From contig NZ_JACYUD010000013.1 in NCBI RefSeq assembly GCF_014841565.1, positions 1 to 41,457 on the forward strand: a stretch of DNA of 41,457 bases, in the 5' to 3' direction. The stretch is from Rhizobium sp. CFBP 8762 (GTDB lineage: Bacteria; Pseudomonadota; Alphaproteobacteria; Rhizobiales; Rhizobiaceae). Positions 1 to 8,423 of this stretch are shown here, one piece after another (the stretch's first letter is position 1; every line of letters starts with the position of its first letter). The position numbers and the translations under genes are program-made. The notes below the pieces were generated by a model. That model saw only the letters and a list, made by a program, of their open reading frames with translations, did not search any database and was not told the DNA's origin.

Positions 1-1
1 C

Positions 2-31
2 CGCCAGAAGCGCCGCCGCCGCCGTTCGTGA
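2..31 (+). CDS. Possible 3' end of an upstream gene (partial)
   Basis: Reading from base 2, a short frame encodes RQKRRRRRS and ends in TGA at 29-31. A very basic arginine-rich tail of this kind is common at the C-terminus of RNA-binding proteins such as RNA helicases, but nine residues do not identify a family. The other two frames run on as proline- or alanine-rich nonsense. The assignment rests only on the plausible tail and the lack of another explanation. Confidence 0.3.
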   Translation, partial: RQKRRRRRS

Positions 32-295
32 GGTGGCTTATAAGGCCCCGGGACGACGGAAGTCAACGACCATTTTCAAAAAAACTTCATTTTTATGCAG
101 AATGCTTGAAAAAAGGGCGTTGGCGTCACGCGCTCGTCTTCATATGAGTTGCAAAGGTAGCGATTTCCACCCTTGCCCTACCTTTTTCACAATCATGGCC
201 TCTAAGCGTTGGACGAAGCGGCGCTCAAGTTTGACTTGAAAGCGTGAAACGGGCACATCTCTTCGCGTCAAACAGGATTGGGTCAGCGACACAGC
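32..295. other. Upstream region of the M23 peptidase gene
   Basis: About 260 bp without a convincing gene. It is more A+T-rich than its surroundings around 70-110, as expected for a promoter region. A TTGACT hexamer at 231-236 could be a -35 element, but no good -10 stands at 16-18 bp. A 68-codon frame at 33-239 has no ribosome binding site and no recognisable content. Confidence 0.4.
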
Positions 296-2242
296 ATGAT
301 GACGGACAAGAACATGATCCGCTCACTCGGCAACGAGCCGCCTATTCTGGCGGATGGGCGCAAGTCACCAGACCGCCGTGAGATTTCGTTCCGCTGGTTG
401 TCTGGCACGTTTCTGACCGGGGTTACCAGCAGTATCCTTATGGGTGTTGCCTTGTTTGCCGCGCTGGACGGACGCCAACAACTGGCAATTCCAGCGGAAG
501 CCTATGCCGCTTTGAATGCAGGTGCGTCCTCAGCACCGACCGCTGCCAAGCGCGGCGGACGTATCGTTACCCCGACCCTCGTCGCCAAGCCATCCGATCG
601 CAAGATCATGGAAGTGCCGACCATGGTCAAGGAGGGCGAGAAGGAAGTTGTCCGCCGCCAGCCCTTCGCGTACGTAAAAATGTCCCTGGCGGCCAACCAT
701 ACAACGCAGGAAGACTATCCCGCGTTCGATCCGCTCGCCATTTTCTCGTCCGACGGCAAGGTCGAGCAGCCGACGGTGCGAGCAGGCACGATCTACGGAT
801 CCGACGTTGAATCGGAGGTCAGTCTCAAGACTGTCGATTTTCCGGTGAATGCCTCCGGCCTGACCTATGCTGGCACCATGTCTCTGGATGAGGTGGAGGA
901 GGATGTGCGCACAAACGGTTCCGTTCTGACTGAAGGCGATACACAGCTTGCGTCTCTTGCCTATGTCGATCCGCAGCGATTTGCATCCGACTCCGATAAT
1001 ATCGACATGATGCAGGGCTTGTCTGCCCGTATCGTCGAGCAGAACATGACAGTGTCTCCTTACGAAAACATCACGCAGTCGACAGAGGAGTTTGCCGACG
1101 ATGTGATCCCGGTGCGCAAGACCACGGACATCAGAAGTGTGATGGTGGCTGCCGGTTACTCCCGGGCGCAAGCGGATGATATCAGCAGCTATCTGACAGA
1201 GTTGCGCAAATCACCTGATTTGATCGATGGGGATGTGCTGCGCATCGGTGTGATTCAGAAAGGCGAAGAGGCAAGTATTATCCGCGCGAGCGTCTACTCA
1301 CGCGGCAAACATAGTCTGACGATTTGTCTGGATGACAAGGGGCGGCTAGTGCAGGGCGCAGAGCCGCCGACACTGGATGCCGTTGCTTCAGCCTTTGACA
1401 ATATGTCGACGCCTGTGGTGACATCAGGCCGCGACATTCGCGTATATGACGGTATTTACCGCGCTGCACTGTCCTACGGAATGAGCAAGGATATGACCGC
1501 GCAGATCATCAAGCTGCTGGCCAGCAATGTCGATTTCCAGGCGCAGCTTCGCCCGACCGATACGCTGGAAGCATTCTTCTCCGTGGCCGATGCCAGCGGC
1601 AATGCCACCATCGATTCCGAGCTTCTGTATGTGCACGCCAAGTTTGGCGACGCCGAAACGCGCTTCTACCGCTTTCAGGACCCGGAAGACAATTCGGTCG
1701 ATTACTACGACGAAGACGGCAAAAGCACGCGGCAATTCCTCCTTCGCAACCCCGTGCCCAACGGTACATTCCGATCGGGCTTCGGGATGCGCCGCCACCC
1801 CATCCTCGGCTTCTCCCGCATGCATACCGGTGTTGACTGGGCCGCACCGCGCGGCACGCCGATTATTGCCGCGGGCAATGGTATCGTAGAAAAGGCAAGC
1901 TGGGATTCCGGTGGTTATGGAAACCAGACCCTGATCCGCCATGCGAACGGGTATGTCTCATCATACAATCACCAGAACGGGTTTGCAAAAGGTGTCGTGC
2001 CGGGTGCGAAGGTAACTCAGGGACAGGTGATTGGCTTCATCGGCACGACAGGGCTCTCGACCGGGCCGCATCTTCACTACGAACTGATCGTCAACGGCAC
2101 CAAGGTTGATGCTCTGCGTATTCGCCTTCCGGGCGGCAAGTCTCTGGATGGGGATGCACTGGCGAAATTTGAAACCGAGCGCGGCCGTATTGACGATCTG
2201 CTTGGTCCAGAAAACAAGGGCGATCAAATCGCCAGCCAATAA
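296..2242 (+). CDS. M23 family metallopeptidase (peptidoglycan endopeptidase)
   Basis: A zinc peptidase of the LytM/M23 class that should cut peptidoglycan cross-links in the periplasm. About 648 residues from ATG at 296; an in-frame TTG at 278 is possible but less likely. One hydrophobic segment near residues 35-57 acts as signal anchor. A long middle part (60-480) is poorly conserved and includes an OapA/LysM-like stretch around 275-380. The catalytic domain lies at about 490-610: the MHTGVDW motif supplies His and Asp ligands and GPHLHYE supplies the HxH motif, so the enzyme looks active rather than a LytM-type pseudo-enzyme. The gene stands alone and converges on clpB, sharing a bidirectional terminator. 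The family is clear; the exact bond cut and physiological role are inferred. Confidence 0.9.
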   Translation: MMTDKNMIRSLGNEPPILADGRKSPDRREISFRWLSGTFLTGVTSSILMGVALFAALDGRQQLAIPAEAYAALNAGASSAPTAAKRGGRIVTPTLVAKPSDRKIMEVPTMVKEGEKEVVRRQPFAYVKMSLAANHTTQEDYPAFDPLAIFSSDGKVEQPTVRAGTIYGSDVESEVSLKTVDFPVNASGLTYAGTMSLDEVEEDVRTNGSVLTEGDTQLASLAYVDPQRFASDSDNIDMMQGLSARIVEQNMTVSPYENITQSTEEFADDVIPVRKTTDIRSVMVAAGYSRAQADDISSYLTELRKSPDLIDGDVLRIGVIQKGEEASIIRASVYSRGKHSLTICLDDKGRLVQGAEPPTLDAVASAFDNMSTPVVTSGRDIRVYDGIYRAALSYGMSKDMTAQIIKLLASNVDFQAQLRPTDTLEAFFSVADASGNATIDSELLYVHAKFGDAETRFYRFQDPEDNSVDYYDEDGKSTRQFLLRNPVPNGTFRSGFGMRRHPILGFSRMHTGVDWAAPRGTPIIAAGNGIVEKASWDSGGYGNQTLIRHANGYVSSYNHQNGFAKGVVPGAKVTQGQVIGFIGTTGLSTGPHLHYELIVNGTKVDALRIRLPGGKSLDGDALAKFETERGRIDDLLGPENKGDQIASQ

Positions 2243-2327
2243 TGAGATCATTTCCAATAAAACTACGTAGCGGTTTTACCTTCGGAAGATGAGCAAAACA
2301 AATCGGCAAAGCATTTTTTCGCGACAT

Positions 2328-2355
2328 AAAAAGGGGGCCAACTGGCCCCCTTTTT
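2328..2355. terminator. Bidirectional rho-independent terminator between M23 gene and clpB
   Basis: Five A, then a perfect 8-bp stem GGGGGCCA/TGGCCCCC (2333-2340 with 2343-2350) around an AC loop, then five T. The A and T runs make it work on both strands, ending the M23 transcript on plus and the clpB transcript on minus. Confidence 0.92.
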
Positions 2356-2359
2356 ATGA

Positions 2360-4963
2360 TTATGCAGCACGTTTGATTGCCGATCCCACGGAAAAGATCA
2401 GCCGATCCGAACCGGCATCGATCTTCACCAGCGATCCTTCCGGCACATCCCCAGAGAGAATTTTCTCCGCCAACGGGTCCTGCAAGTGCTTCTGTATGGC
2501 GCGCTTCAGCGGGCGTGCGCCATAGACGGGATCGTAACCCCGATCCGCCAGCCAGTTGCGCGCATCGTCGCGCAACTCGATGGTGATCTTGCGATCTGCG
2601 AGCAGATTGCGCAAACGTCCCATCTGGATATCGACAATCGCGCCCATTTCCGCCCGGCGTAGCCGGTGGAACAGGATGATTTCATCGACACGGTTCAGGA
2701 ACTCCGGCCGGAACGATGCCCGCACCACATCCATCACCTGATCGCGCACCTTTTCGCTGTCTTCGTCCTCGCCCAGCGCAGTCAGATATTCCGCACCAAG
2801 ATTCGATGTCATGATGATCATCGTGTTGCGGAAGTCGACAGTACGGCCCTGTCCATCGGTCAGGCGTCCGTCATCCAGTACCTGCAACAGCACGTTGAAC
2901 ACATCGGGGTGCGCCTTTTCGATCTCGTCGAACAGGATCACCTGATAGGGTCTGCGGCGAACGGCCTCCGTCAGCGCGCCACCCTCGTCGTAGCCGACGT
3001 AGCCGGGAGGTGCGCCGATCAGACGGGCAACCGAGTGCTTCTCCATATATTCAGACATATCCATCCGCACGAGCGCGGTTTCATCGTCGAACAGAAAGCG
3101 AGCCAGCGATTTCGTCAGTTCGGTCTTGCCCACGCCGGTTGGCCCGAGGAAGATGAACGAGCCCATCGGGCGGTTCGGGTCCTGCAATCCAGCGCGCGAA
3201 CGGCGCACGGCACGGGAAACGGCCTGCACAGCGTCTCCCTGCCCCACGACCCATTTGGCCAGATCGTCTTCCATCCGCAACAACTTGTCACGCTCACCCT
3301 GCAGCATCTTGTCGACGGGAATGCCGGTCCAGCGGGAAACGACATGCGCGATATTATCGGGCGTCACCACCTCCTGCACCATCGGGCTTTGGGCATCGGC
3401 ATCATGGGTTTCCGCCGTTTCCAGCTCTTTTTCCAGACGCGGAATCACCCCATAGGCAAGCTCCCCGGCACGCTGAAATTCGCCTTTGCGCTGCACAGTC
3501 GCCAGTTCGTTACGAGCTTCATCCAACTGCTTCTTGATGTCGGCGGCAAGCCCAAGCTTCTGCTTCTCCGACTGCCACCGGGCAGTCAGCGCATCGGCCT
3601 GCTCTTCCAGATCGGTCAGATCCAGTTGCAGTTTTTCCAACCGATCCACGGACGCACGGTCGGTTTCTTTTTTCAACGCTTCGCGCTCAATCTTGAGCTG
3701 AATAATGCGGCGGTCCAGTTCGTCCAGTTCTTCGGGCTTGGAATCCACCTGCATCCGCAGCCGCGATGCAGCCTCGTCCATCAGGTCGATGGCCTTATCG
3801 GGCAAGAAACGGTCAGTGATGTAGCGATTGGACAGGGTTGCAGCGGCCACCAGCGCGGAATCGGAGATTCGCACCTTGTGATGCTGCTCGTATTTTTCCT
3901 TCAGACCACGCAGAATGGAGATCGTATCTTCAACAGTCGGCTCTTCCACCATGACAGGTTGGAAACGGCGGGCCAGCGCCGCATCCTTTTCCACATGCTT
4001 GCGGTACTCATCCAGCGTTGTCGCACCCACGCAATGAAGTTCGCCGCGCGCCAAGGCCGGTTTTAGCAGGTTGGAGGCGTCCATTGCGCCCTCGGCTTTG
4101 CCCGCACCCACCAGCGTGTGCATCTCATCAATGAACAGGATAATGTTGCCGTTTTCCGATTGCACTTCCGAGAGAACCGCTTTCAGCCGCTCTTCAAACT
4201 CGCCACGGAATTTCGCACCTGCAATCAGCGAGCCCATATCGAGCGCCAGCAATTGCTTGTCTTTCAGGGACTCCGGCACATCGCCGTTGATGATGCGCTG
4301 CGCCAGCCCTTCCGCAATCGCGGTCTTGCCAACGCCGGGCTCGCCGATCAAAACCGGGTTGTTTTTCGTACGACGCGATAGGACCTGAATGGTCCGGCGA
4401 ATTTCATCATCACGGCCAATTACCGGGTCCAACCGACCATCACGCGCATCGGCGGTCAGATCCCGTGTGTACTTTTTCAACGACTCGAAACCGGCCTCCG
4501 CATTGGCACTGTCGGCAGTGCGGCCCTTGCGAACGTCGTTGATCACCTGATTGATGGCGCTGGCGGTTACACCGGCTTTTTCCAACACGGACGATGTTGC
4601 AGCAGACTTTTCAATGATCAAAGCCAGCAGCAAACGTTCGACGGTAACAAAAGTGTCACCTGCCTTCTTGGCAGCCTCTTCAGCGGTGGAAAACACCTTC
4701 GCGAGCGGCTGGGACAGATAGACCTGCCCGTTTCCACCGGAAACCTTTGCCAGTTTCGCCAAAGCCGCATCATTGCCAAGGCGTGCATCCTTCGCGCGCC
4801 CCCCTGCCCGCTCAATAAGCGAGGCGGCCATGCCTTGGTCGTCATCAAGCAGAACCTTCAGGACATGCTCGGGGGTAAATTGTTGGTGGCCTTCGGCCAA
4901 CGCGTAGGTTTGTGCGGACTGCAAAAAGCCGCGAACCCGCTCGGAGTACTTTTCGATATTCAT
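2360..4963 (-). CDS. clpB: ATP-dependent chaperone ClpB
   Basis: Hsp100 disaggregase that works with DnaK to dissolve protein aggregates in the cytoplasm. 867 residues. The order is: Clp N-terminal double repeat (about 1-150), first AAA+ module with Walker A GEPGVGKT near 205, coiled-coil middle domain (about 410-530), and second AAA+ module with Walker A GPTGVGKT near 610 and the C-terminal D2-small domain. The coiled-coil middle domain separates it from ClpA. Two in-frame ATG codons lie upstream at 4969 and 4975, but a GGAG is placed 6 nt before the ATG at 4963, giving the usual [10 protein letters not shown] start. Last gene of the minus-strand lysC-to-clpB series; a strong terminator upstream (5101-5143) implies its own promoter. 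I could not find a convincing RpoH-type heat-shock promoter by eye. Confidence 0.97.
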   Translation of the reverse strand: MNIEKYSERVRGFLQSAQTYALAEGHQQFTPEHVLKVLLDDDQGMAASLIERAGGRAKDARLGNDAALAKLAKVSGGNGQVYLSQPLAKVFSTAEEAAKKAGDTFVTVERLLLALIIEKSAATSSVLEKAGVTASAINQVINDVRKGRTADSANAEAGFESLKKYTRDLTADARDGRLDPVIGRDDEIRRTIQVLSRRTKNNPVLIGEPGVGKTAIAEGLAQRIINGDVPESLKDKQLLALDMGSLIAGAKFRGEFEERLKAVLSEVQSENGNIILFIDEMHTLVGAGKAEGAMDASNLLKPALARGELHCVGATTLDEYRKHVEKDAALARRFQPVMVEEPTVEDTISILRGLKEKYEQHHKVRISDSALVAAATLSNRYITDRFLPDKAIDLMDEAASRLRMQVDSKPEELDELDRRIIQLKIEREALKKETDRASVDRLEKLQLDLTDLEEQADALTARWQSEKQKLGLAADIKKQLDEARNELATVQRKGEFQRAGELAYGVIPRLEKELETAETHDADAQSPMVQEVVTPDNIAHVVSRWTGIPVDKMLQGERDKLLRMEDDLAKWVVGQGDAVQAVSRAVRRSRAGLQDPNRPMGSFIFLGPTGVGKTELTKSLARFLFDDETALVRMDMSEYMEKHSVARLIGAPPGYVGYDEGGALTEAVRRRPYQVILFDEIEKAHPDVFNVLLQVLDDGRLTDGQGRTVDFRNTMIIMTSNLGAEYLTALGEDEDSEKVRDQVMDVVRASFRPEFLNRVDEIILFHRLRRAEMGAIVDIQMGRLRNLLADRKITIELRDDARNWLADRGYDPVYGARPLKRAIQKHLQDPLAEKILSGDVPEGSLVKIDAGSDRLIFSVGSAIKRAA

Positions 4964-5100
4964 GTTCATCTCCATATGATCGCCCGGCCCTTTACGGCAC
5001 CGGTCAACGGTTCAGGACTGGCTCCCTCAAAGGCAAGCCACAGGCCGCATTCACGGCGCTTGAACTCAATATGGTGAATGATTTCCGGGGATTAAAGAGC

Positions 5101-5143
5101 TGTGAAAACAAAAATGCCGCGCTTCCATGGGAAGCGCGGCATT
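5101..5143 (-). terminator. Rho-independent terminator after the DUF4167 gene
   Basis: A perfect 14-bp stem (5113-5126 with 5130-5143) around a 3-nt ATG loop. Read on the minus strand it is followed by a T-rich tract (TTTTGTTTT). It lies 35 bp beyond the DUF4167 stop codon and separates that transcript from clpB. Confidence 0.88.
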
Positions 5144-5177
5144 CTCAGTTTCACCAATTCAGCACAATATACGTGGC

Positions 5178-6125
5178 TTATTCGCTTTCGACAGCAGCCA
5201 AAGCTGGCTTGCCGTCACCTGCATCGGCACCACCCTCATCGGCGGCAGCGCGGGGCTGACGACGTGGACGGGCCGGCGCGCGGCGGCGAGGAGCGCGGGC
5301 CGGAGCCTGGTCGTCCAGTGCAACTTCTGCCGGGATGCCCTCAATATCTGGCTGCGGACCGGAACCATCGATAACCGGCTGCGGCTGAGGTTCCGGCTGC
5401 TTCACGGCAACGGGTTCCGGTTCACGCACGGGCTCCTGCTCGCGTGCTGGCTCCGGTGTTTTCGCTGTTTCCAGAGTCCGCTCACGGTTCTGATCGAAAT
5501 TGCGCTCACGAGGAACGCGCACTGGGCGGGGTTGACGCTGACGCGGCGGCTGTACAACAACCGGTGCATCCTCATCCGAGTTGACGTCTGTCGGCTCGGC
5601 TGCGGCCTGTTCCTGAACAGGGCGTGGTGCCTGAACGGGGCGCGGCGGACGAGGTTGATGCTGCTGCACGGGTCTATGTTCAGGGGCCTGAACATAGACC
5701 GGCTGCGAACCATTGCCCGAATCGTCAGTGTCCATGTCCATCGAGTCCTGATCGCGATCATCCTGATCCCGCTCATTTCCGTTCTGGTCGTTGTAATCCT
5801 GACGCTCTTCGCGCTGGAAACGCTCCTGCATCTGGGCCTGGGCAGCAGCAATAATGCGGTTGTAATGCTCGGCGTGCTGAAGATAATTTTCAGCGACGAC
5901 ACGATCACCAGAACTTTGCGCATCACGCGCCAGGTTGGCGTATTTCTCAGCAATATGTTGTGCAGTACCACGGATCTTCACGTCCGGGCCGGAACTGTCG
6001 TAAGACCGTGTCAGCGGGTTTCCGCCCTTGCGGTTGTTGTTACCGCCATTATTATTGTTGTTACTGCTGCTATTGTTGTTGTTATTACGCCCACGGCCGC
6101 GCTTGTTTTGCTGTCCTGGCCTCAT
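5178..6125 (-). CDS. DUF4167 domain-containing protein, Asn-rich, unknown function
   Basis: A 315-residue protein of a family widespread in Rhizobiales, without known activity. It begins MRPGQQNKRGRGR, a basic Gly/Arg/Gln start suggestive of RNA binding, followed by an asparagine-rich low-complexity tract (about 14-31). The conserved DUF4167 core (about 35-105) contains the GTAQHIAEKYANLARDA and AENYLQHAEHYNRI segments. The remainder is disordered, rich in Pro, Arg, Gln and Glu, and ends in an Arg/Pro/Ala-rich basic stretch before an acidic tail. No membrane segment is seen. The start is set by AGGTGAG six nt before the ATG at 6125; an ATG at 6128 is also possible, and the longer upstream frame to 6224 lacks a ribosome site. 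It lies between prmC and clpB on the same strand. An RNA-associated role is inference from composition only. Confidence 0.85.
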   Translation of the reverse strand: MRPGQQNKRGRGRNNNNNSSSNNNNNGGNNNRKGGNPLTRSYDSSGPDVKIRGTAQHIAEKYANLARDAQSSGDRVVAENYLQHAEHYNRIIAAAQAQMQERFQREERQDYNDQNGNERDQDDRDQDSMDMDTDDSGNGSQPVYVQAPEHRPVQQHQPRPPRPVQAPRPVQEQAAAEPTDVNSDEDAPVVVQPPRQRQPRPVRVPRERNFDQNRERTLETAKTPEPAREQEPVREPEPVAVKQPEPQPQPVIDGSGPQPDIEGIPAEVALDDQAPARAPRRRAPARPRRQPRAAADEGGADAGDGKPALAAVESE

Positions 6126-6457
6126 CATTAACTCACCTGAATTCTCTTGATTGATGATATGTGCAACGCAGCCAGCCCGGGAGACCCAGATCAGGCATAT
6201 GCGCGCCGCGAAGAAGCCAGACACCGCTGTGCTTATCGCTGGTTTACGTTATGTATATAGGCACCCGCATTTGGCACCGTTCAACCCTGGCATCCCCAAA
6301 AAGGAGAAGCCCTTGCGGCTTGAGCCAAACCGAAACGAATCTCTGGTAGGACCTGACTTCCGAGTGCGTAAAGCAACCTAGCCCGCTTCCCGACCAATGA
6401 AAAGCCCTTTTCTTCGCCTTTGCAAAAGAACATTTGCATGTTTCCTTTTTGCATTGG
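6126..6457. other. 332-bp intergenic stretch between prmC and the DUF4167 gene
   Basis: No gene is seen on either strand. It holds the candidate promoter above. Near the prmC end is a short perfect hairpin TGCAAA-N6-TTTGCA (6421-6438), and CCAATG (6394-6399) is repeated in inverted orientation at 6452-6457. Neither has a good T tract in the minus direction, so neither is a convincing prmC terminator. Confidence 0.5.
6255..6284 (-). promoter_or_regulatory. Candidate sigma-70 promoter for the DUF4167 gene
   Basis: On the minus strand TTGAAC (6284-6279) is followed after 18 bp by CTATAT (6260-6255), close to the rhizobial vegetative consensus CTTGAC-N17-CTATAT. It would give a 5' leader of about 120 nt for the DUF4167 gene. 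Confidence 0.42.
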
Positions 6458-7321
6458 TTACCTCGATAAGGCGAACACCAGGACCCGGTCATTCCCACCG
6501 AGATCGGACGCAGCCTCACGCAAGATAAAGCCCTGCGCCTCGAAGATCCGGCAGACCTCCAGCTTCTGGTCAAAGCCGATTTCCACGCCGATCACACCAT
6601 GGGGCTCAAGGGCAGATGTCGCTCCCTGCGCGATGATCCGGTAGGCATCAAGCCCATCGTCACCGCCATCCAGCGCCAGAAGCGGATCGTAAAGACGAAC
6701 ATCAGGCGAAAGCGACGGAATGACACTTGACGAAATGTAAGGCGGATTTGAGACGATCACATCGTAAACACCATCGACCGCCGAAAACCAGTTGCTGTGA
6801 AGCGCGATAAACCGGCTTTCCAGCCCATTCTCTTTCGCGTTGCGGCTCGCGGTTTCCAGCGCACCGGGCGAGAGGTCCACACCCGTTCCCGCCACCCGCT
6901 CATCTGCGTTTGCCAAAGCCAGACAGATTGCACCGGTTCCCGTCCCAAGATCCAGCACACGGCAGGCACCCTTTTGCGCAGCGATTTGCGATACGACGGA
7001 TAGCATCCGCTCCACCAGAATTTCCGTATCCGGTCTTGGCTCCAGCGTGTCAGGCGACAGCGCAAGCTTCAGCCCGAAAAACCAGCGCTCGCCCAAAATC
7101 CGATGCACCGGTTCGTGTGCGAGCCGCCGCTCGATTGCGCTGCGAACAACCTCGGCCTTGTGTGCCTCCACCGCGTCGCCGCCATGGGAGATCATATGGG
7201 CTGACGAAAGGTCCAGAAGGTTGGATACGAGCAGACGCGCATCAAGGCTGGCATCCGGCAATCCCGCCGCCATAAACTGACGGCGCGCTTCCAGCACAAG
7301 ACTATCGGCTGTGTCCATCAT
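6458..7321 (-). CDS. prmC: Peptide chain release factor N5-glutamine methyltransferase
   Basis: Methylates the glutamine of the GGQ motif in release factors RF1 and RF2 using S-adenosylmethionine. 287 residues, the usual length. A small helical N-terminal domain (about 1-80) is followed by a class I methyltransferase fold. The SAM motif [16 protein letters not shown] lies near 120 and the catalytic NPPY motif (VSNPPYISS) near 190; NPPY marks enzymes that methylate an amide nitrogen. The ATG overlaps the prfA stop codon as ATGA, so it is translationally coupled to its own substrate's gene, the standard prfA-prmC pair. Confidence 0.95.
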   Translation of the reverse strand: MMDTADSLVLEARRQFMAAGLPDASLDARLLVSNLLDLSSAHMISHGGDAVEAHKAEVVRSAIERRLAHEPVHRILGERWFFGLKLALSPDTLEPRPDTEILVERMLSVVSQIAAQKGACRVLDLGTGTGAICLALANADERVAGTGVDLSPGALETASRNAKENGLESRFIALHSNWFSAVDGVYDVIVSNPPYISSSVIPSLSPDVRLYDPLLALDGGDDGLDAYRIIAQGATSALEPHGVIGVEIGFDQKLEVCRIFEAQGFILREAASDLGGNDRVLVFALSR

Positions 7322-8400
7322 CCCTGCACTTCGCCCAGCTGCGCCAACTGACCCGCCTGATAATCGGCCAGAAGCGCATCGACGATCTCATCGATTTCGC
7401 CGATCATCATGCGATCAAGCTTGTAGAGCGTCAGGTTGATCCGGTGATCCGTCACGCGCCCCTGCGGAAAATTATAGGTGCGGATACGCTCGGAGCGGTC
7501 GCCAGATCCGACCTGGCTTTTGCGCGAAGCGGACCGTTCACTGTCGGCCTTCTGCCGTTCCATGTCATAAAGACGCGCGCGCAGAACCTGCATGGCCCGC
7601 GCCCGGTTCTGGTGCTGCGATTTTTCCGAACTCGTGACCACGATACCGGAGGGGATATGGGTGATACGCACGGCTGAGTCCGTGGTGTTGACGTGCTGAC
7701 CGCCTGCACCCGACGAGCGCATGGTATCGATGCGAATATCCTCCTGTCGCACCTCGATATCGATATCCTCTGCCTCCGGCAGAACCGCGACGGTTGCCGC
7801 AGAGGTGTGGATGCGGCCGCCCGCCTCCGTTTCCGGTACGCGCTGCACACGGTGCACACCGGACTCGAATTTCAGCCGCGAAAACACCCCCCGCCCGGAA
7901 ATGGTGGCAATGATTTCCTTGAAACCACCCGCTTCACCCTCGCTGGACGACAGCACCTCTACCTTCCAGTTGTTGGCGCTGGCAAAGCGCTCATACATCC
8001 GGAAGAGATCGCCGGCAAAAAGGGCTGCTTCCGAGCCACCCGTTCCGGCGCGGATTTCCAGAATGGCGCTTTTCTCGTCCGCCGCATCGCGGGGCAGCAG
8101 CAGGATCTGCATGTCCTGTTCCAGCGCCTCGATCCGAGCCTCAACCTCCGGCTTTTCCATATCCGCCAGATCGCGCATATCGCGATCCGTCGATCTGTCA
8201 TCCAGCAGCGCATCGAGGTCGGCCAGCTCGCCGAGCGCCTTGTCATAGGCGCGGATTTTCGTCACCACCGGTTGCAGTTCCGAATATTCCGAGGCGAGTT
8301 TCACATATACATCCGATGGCGGACCGGCAGACATGCGCGCTTCGATTTCTCCAAAACGGCGCTCAAGATCACGCATCTTTTCAACAGGAAGCTTGGCCAC
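7318..8400 (-). CDS. prfA: Peptide chain release factor 1
   Basis: RF1 reads UAA and UAG stop codons and triggers release of the finished protein on the ribosome. 360 residues, exactly the family length. The codon-recognition tripeptide is PET (in [14 protein letters not shown], about residue 187), a P-x-T form typical of RF1 rather than the SPF of RF2. The catalytic GGQ lies in [10 protein letters not shown] near 233. The start is a GTG at 8400 giving (M)AKLPVEKM, supported by GGAG seven nt upstream; a longer frame to 8415 has no ribosome site. It lies 23 bp after ptsP and overlaps prmC by 4 bp. Confidence 0.96.
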   Translation of the reverse strand: MAKLPVEKMRDLERRFGEIEARMSAGPPSDVYVKLASEYSELQPVVTKIRAYDKALGELADLDALLDDRSTDRDMRDLADMEKPEVEARIEALEQDMQILLLPRDAADEKSAILEIRAGTGGSEAALFAGDLFRMYERFASANNWKVEVLSSSEGEAGGFKEIIATISGRGVFSRLKFESGVHRVQRVPETEAGGRIHTSAATVAVLPEAEDIDIEVRQEDIRIDTMRSSGAGGQHVNTTDSAVRITHIPSGIVVTSSEKSQHQNRARAMQVLRARLYDMERQKADSERSASRKSQVGSGDRSERIRTYNFPQGRVTDHRINLTLYKLDRMMIGEIDEIVDALLADYQAGQLAQLGEVQG

Positions 8401-8423
8401 CCGGTTACTCCACAAAATCTATG

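Noticed and set aside
33-239. A 68-codon frame before the M23 gene.
   Set aside because: No ribosome binding site, Ser/Arg/Lys-rich without motif, and located where the M23 promoter is expected.
2666-4066. A 466-codon plus-strand frame inside clpB.
   Set aside because: Mirror of the clpB reading frame; His/Gln-rich composition and no recognisable domain.
4964-5100. Heat-shock (RpoH) promoter for clpB.
   Set aside because: A CTTG-like hexamer occurs on the minus strand near 5035, but no matching -10 at proper spacing could be seen.
5127-6131. A 334-codon plus-strand frame with hydrophobic stretches opposite the DUF4167 gene.
   Set aside because: The apparent hydrophobicity is the reverse reading of Asn/Gln/Arg codons. 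The minus-strand protein is a conserved family with a terminator in the right place.
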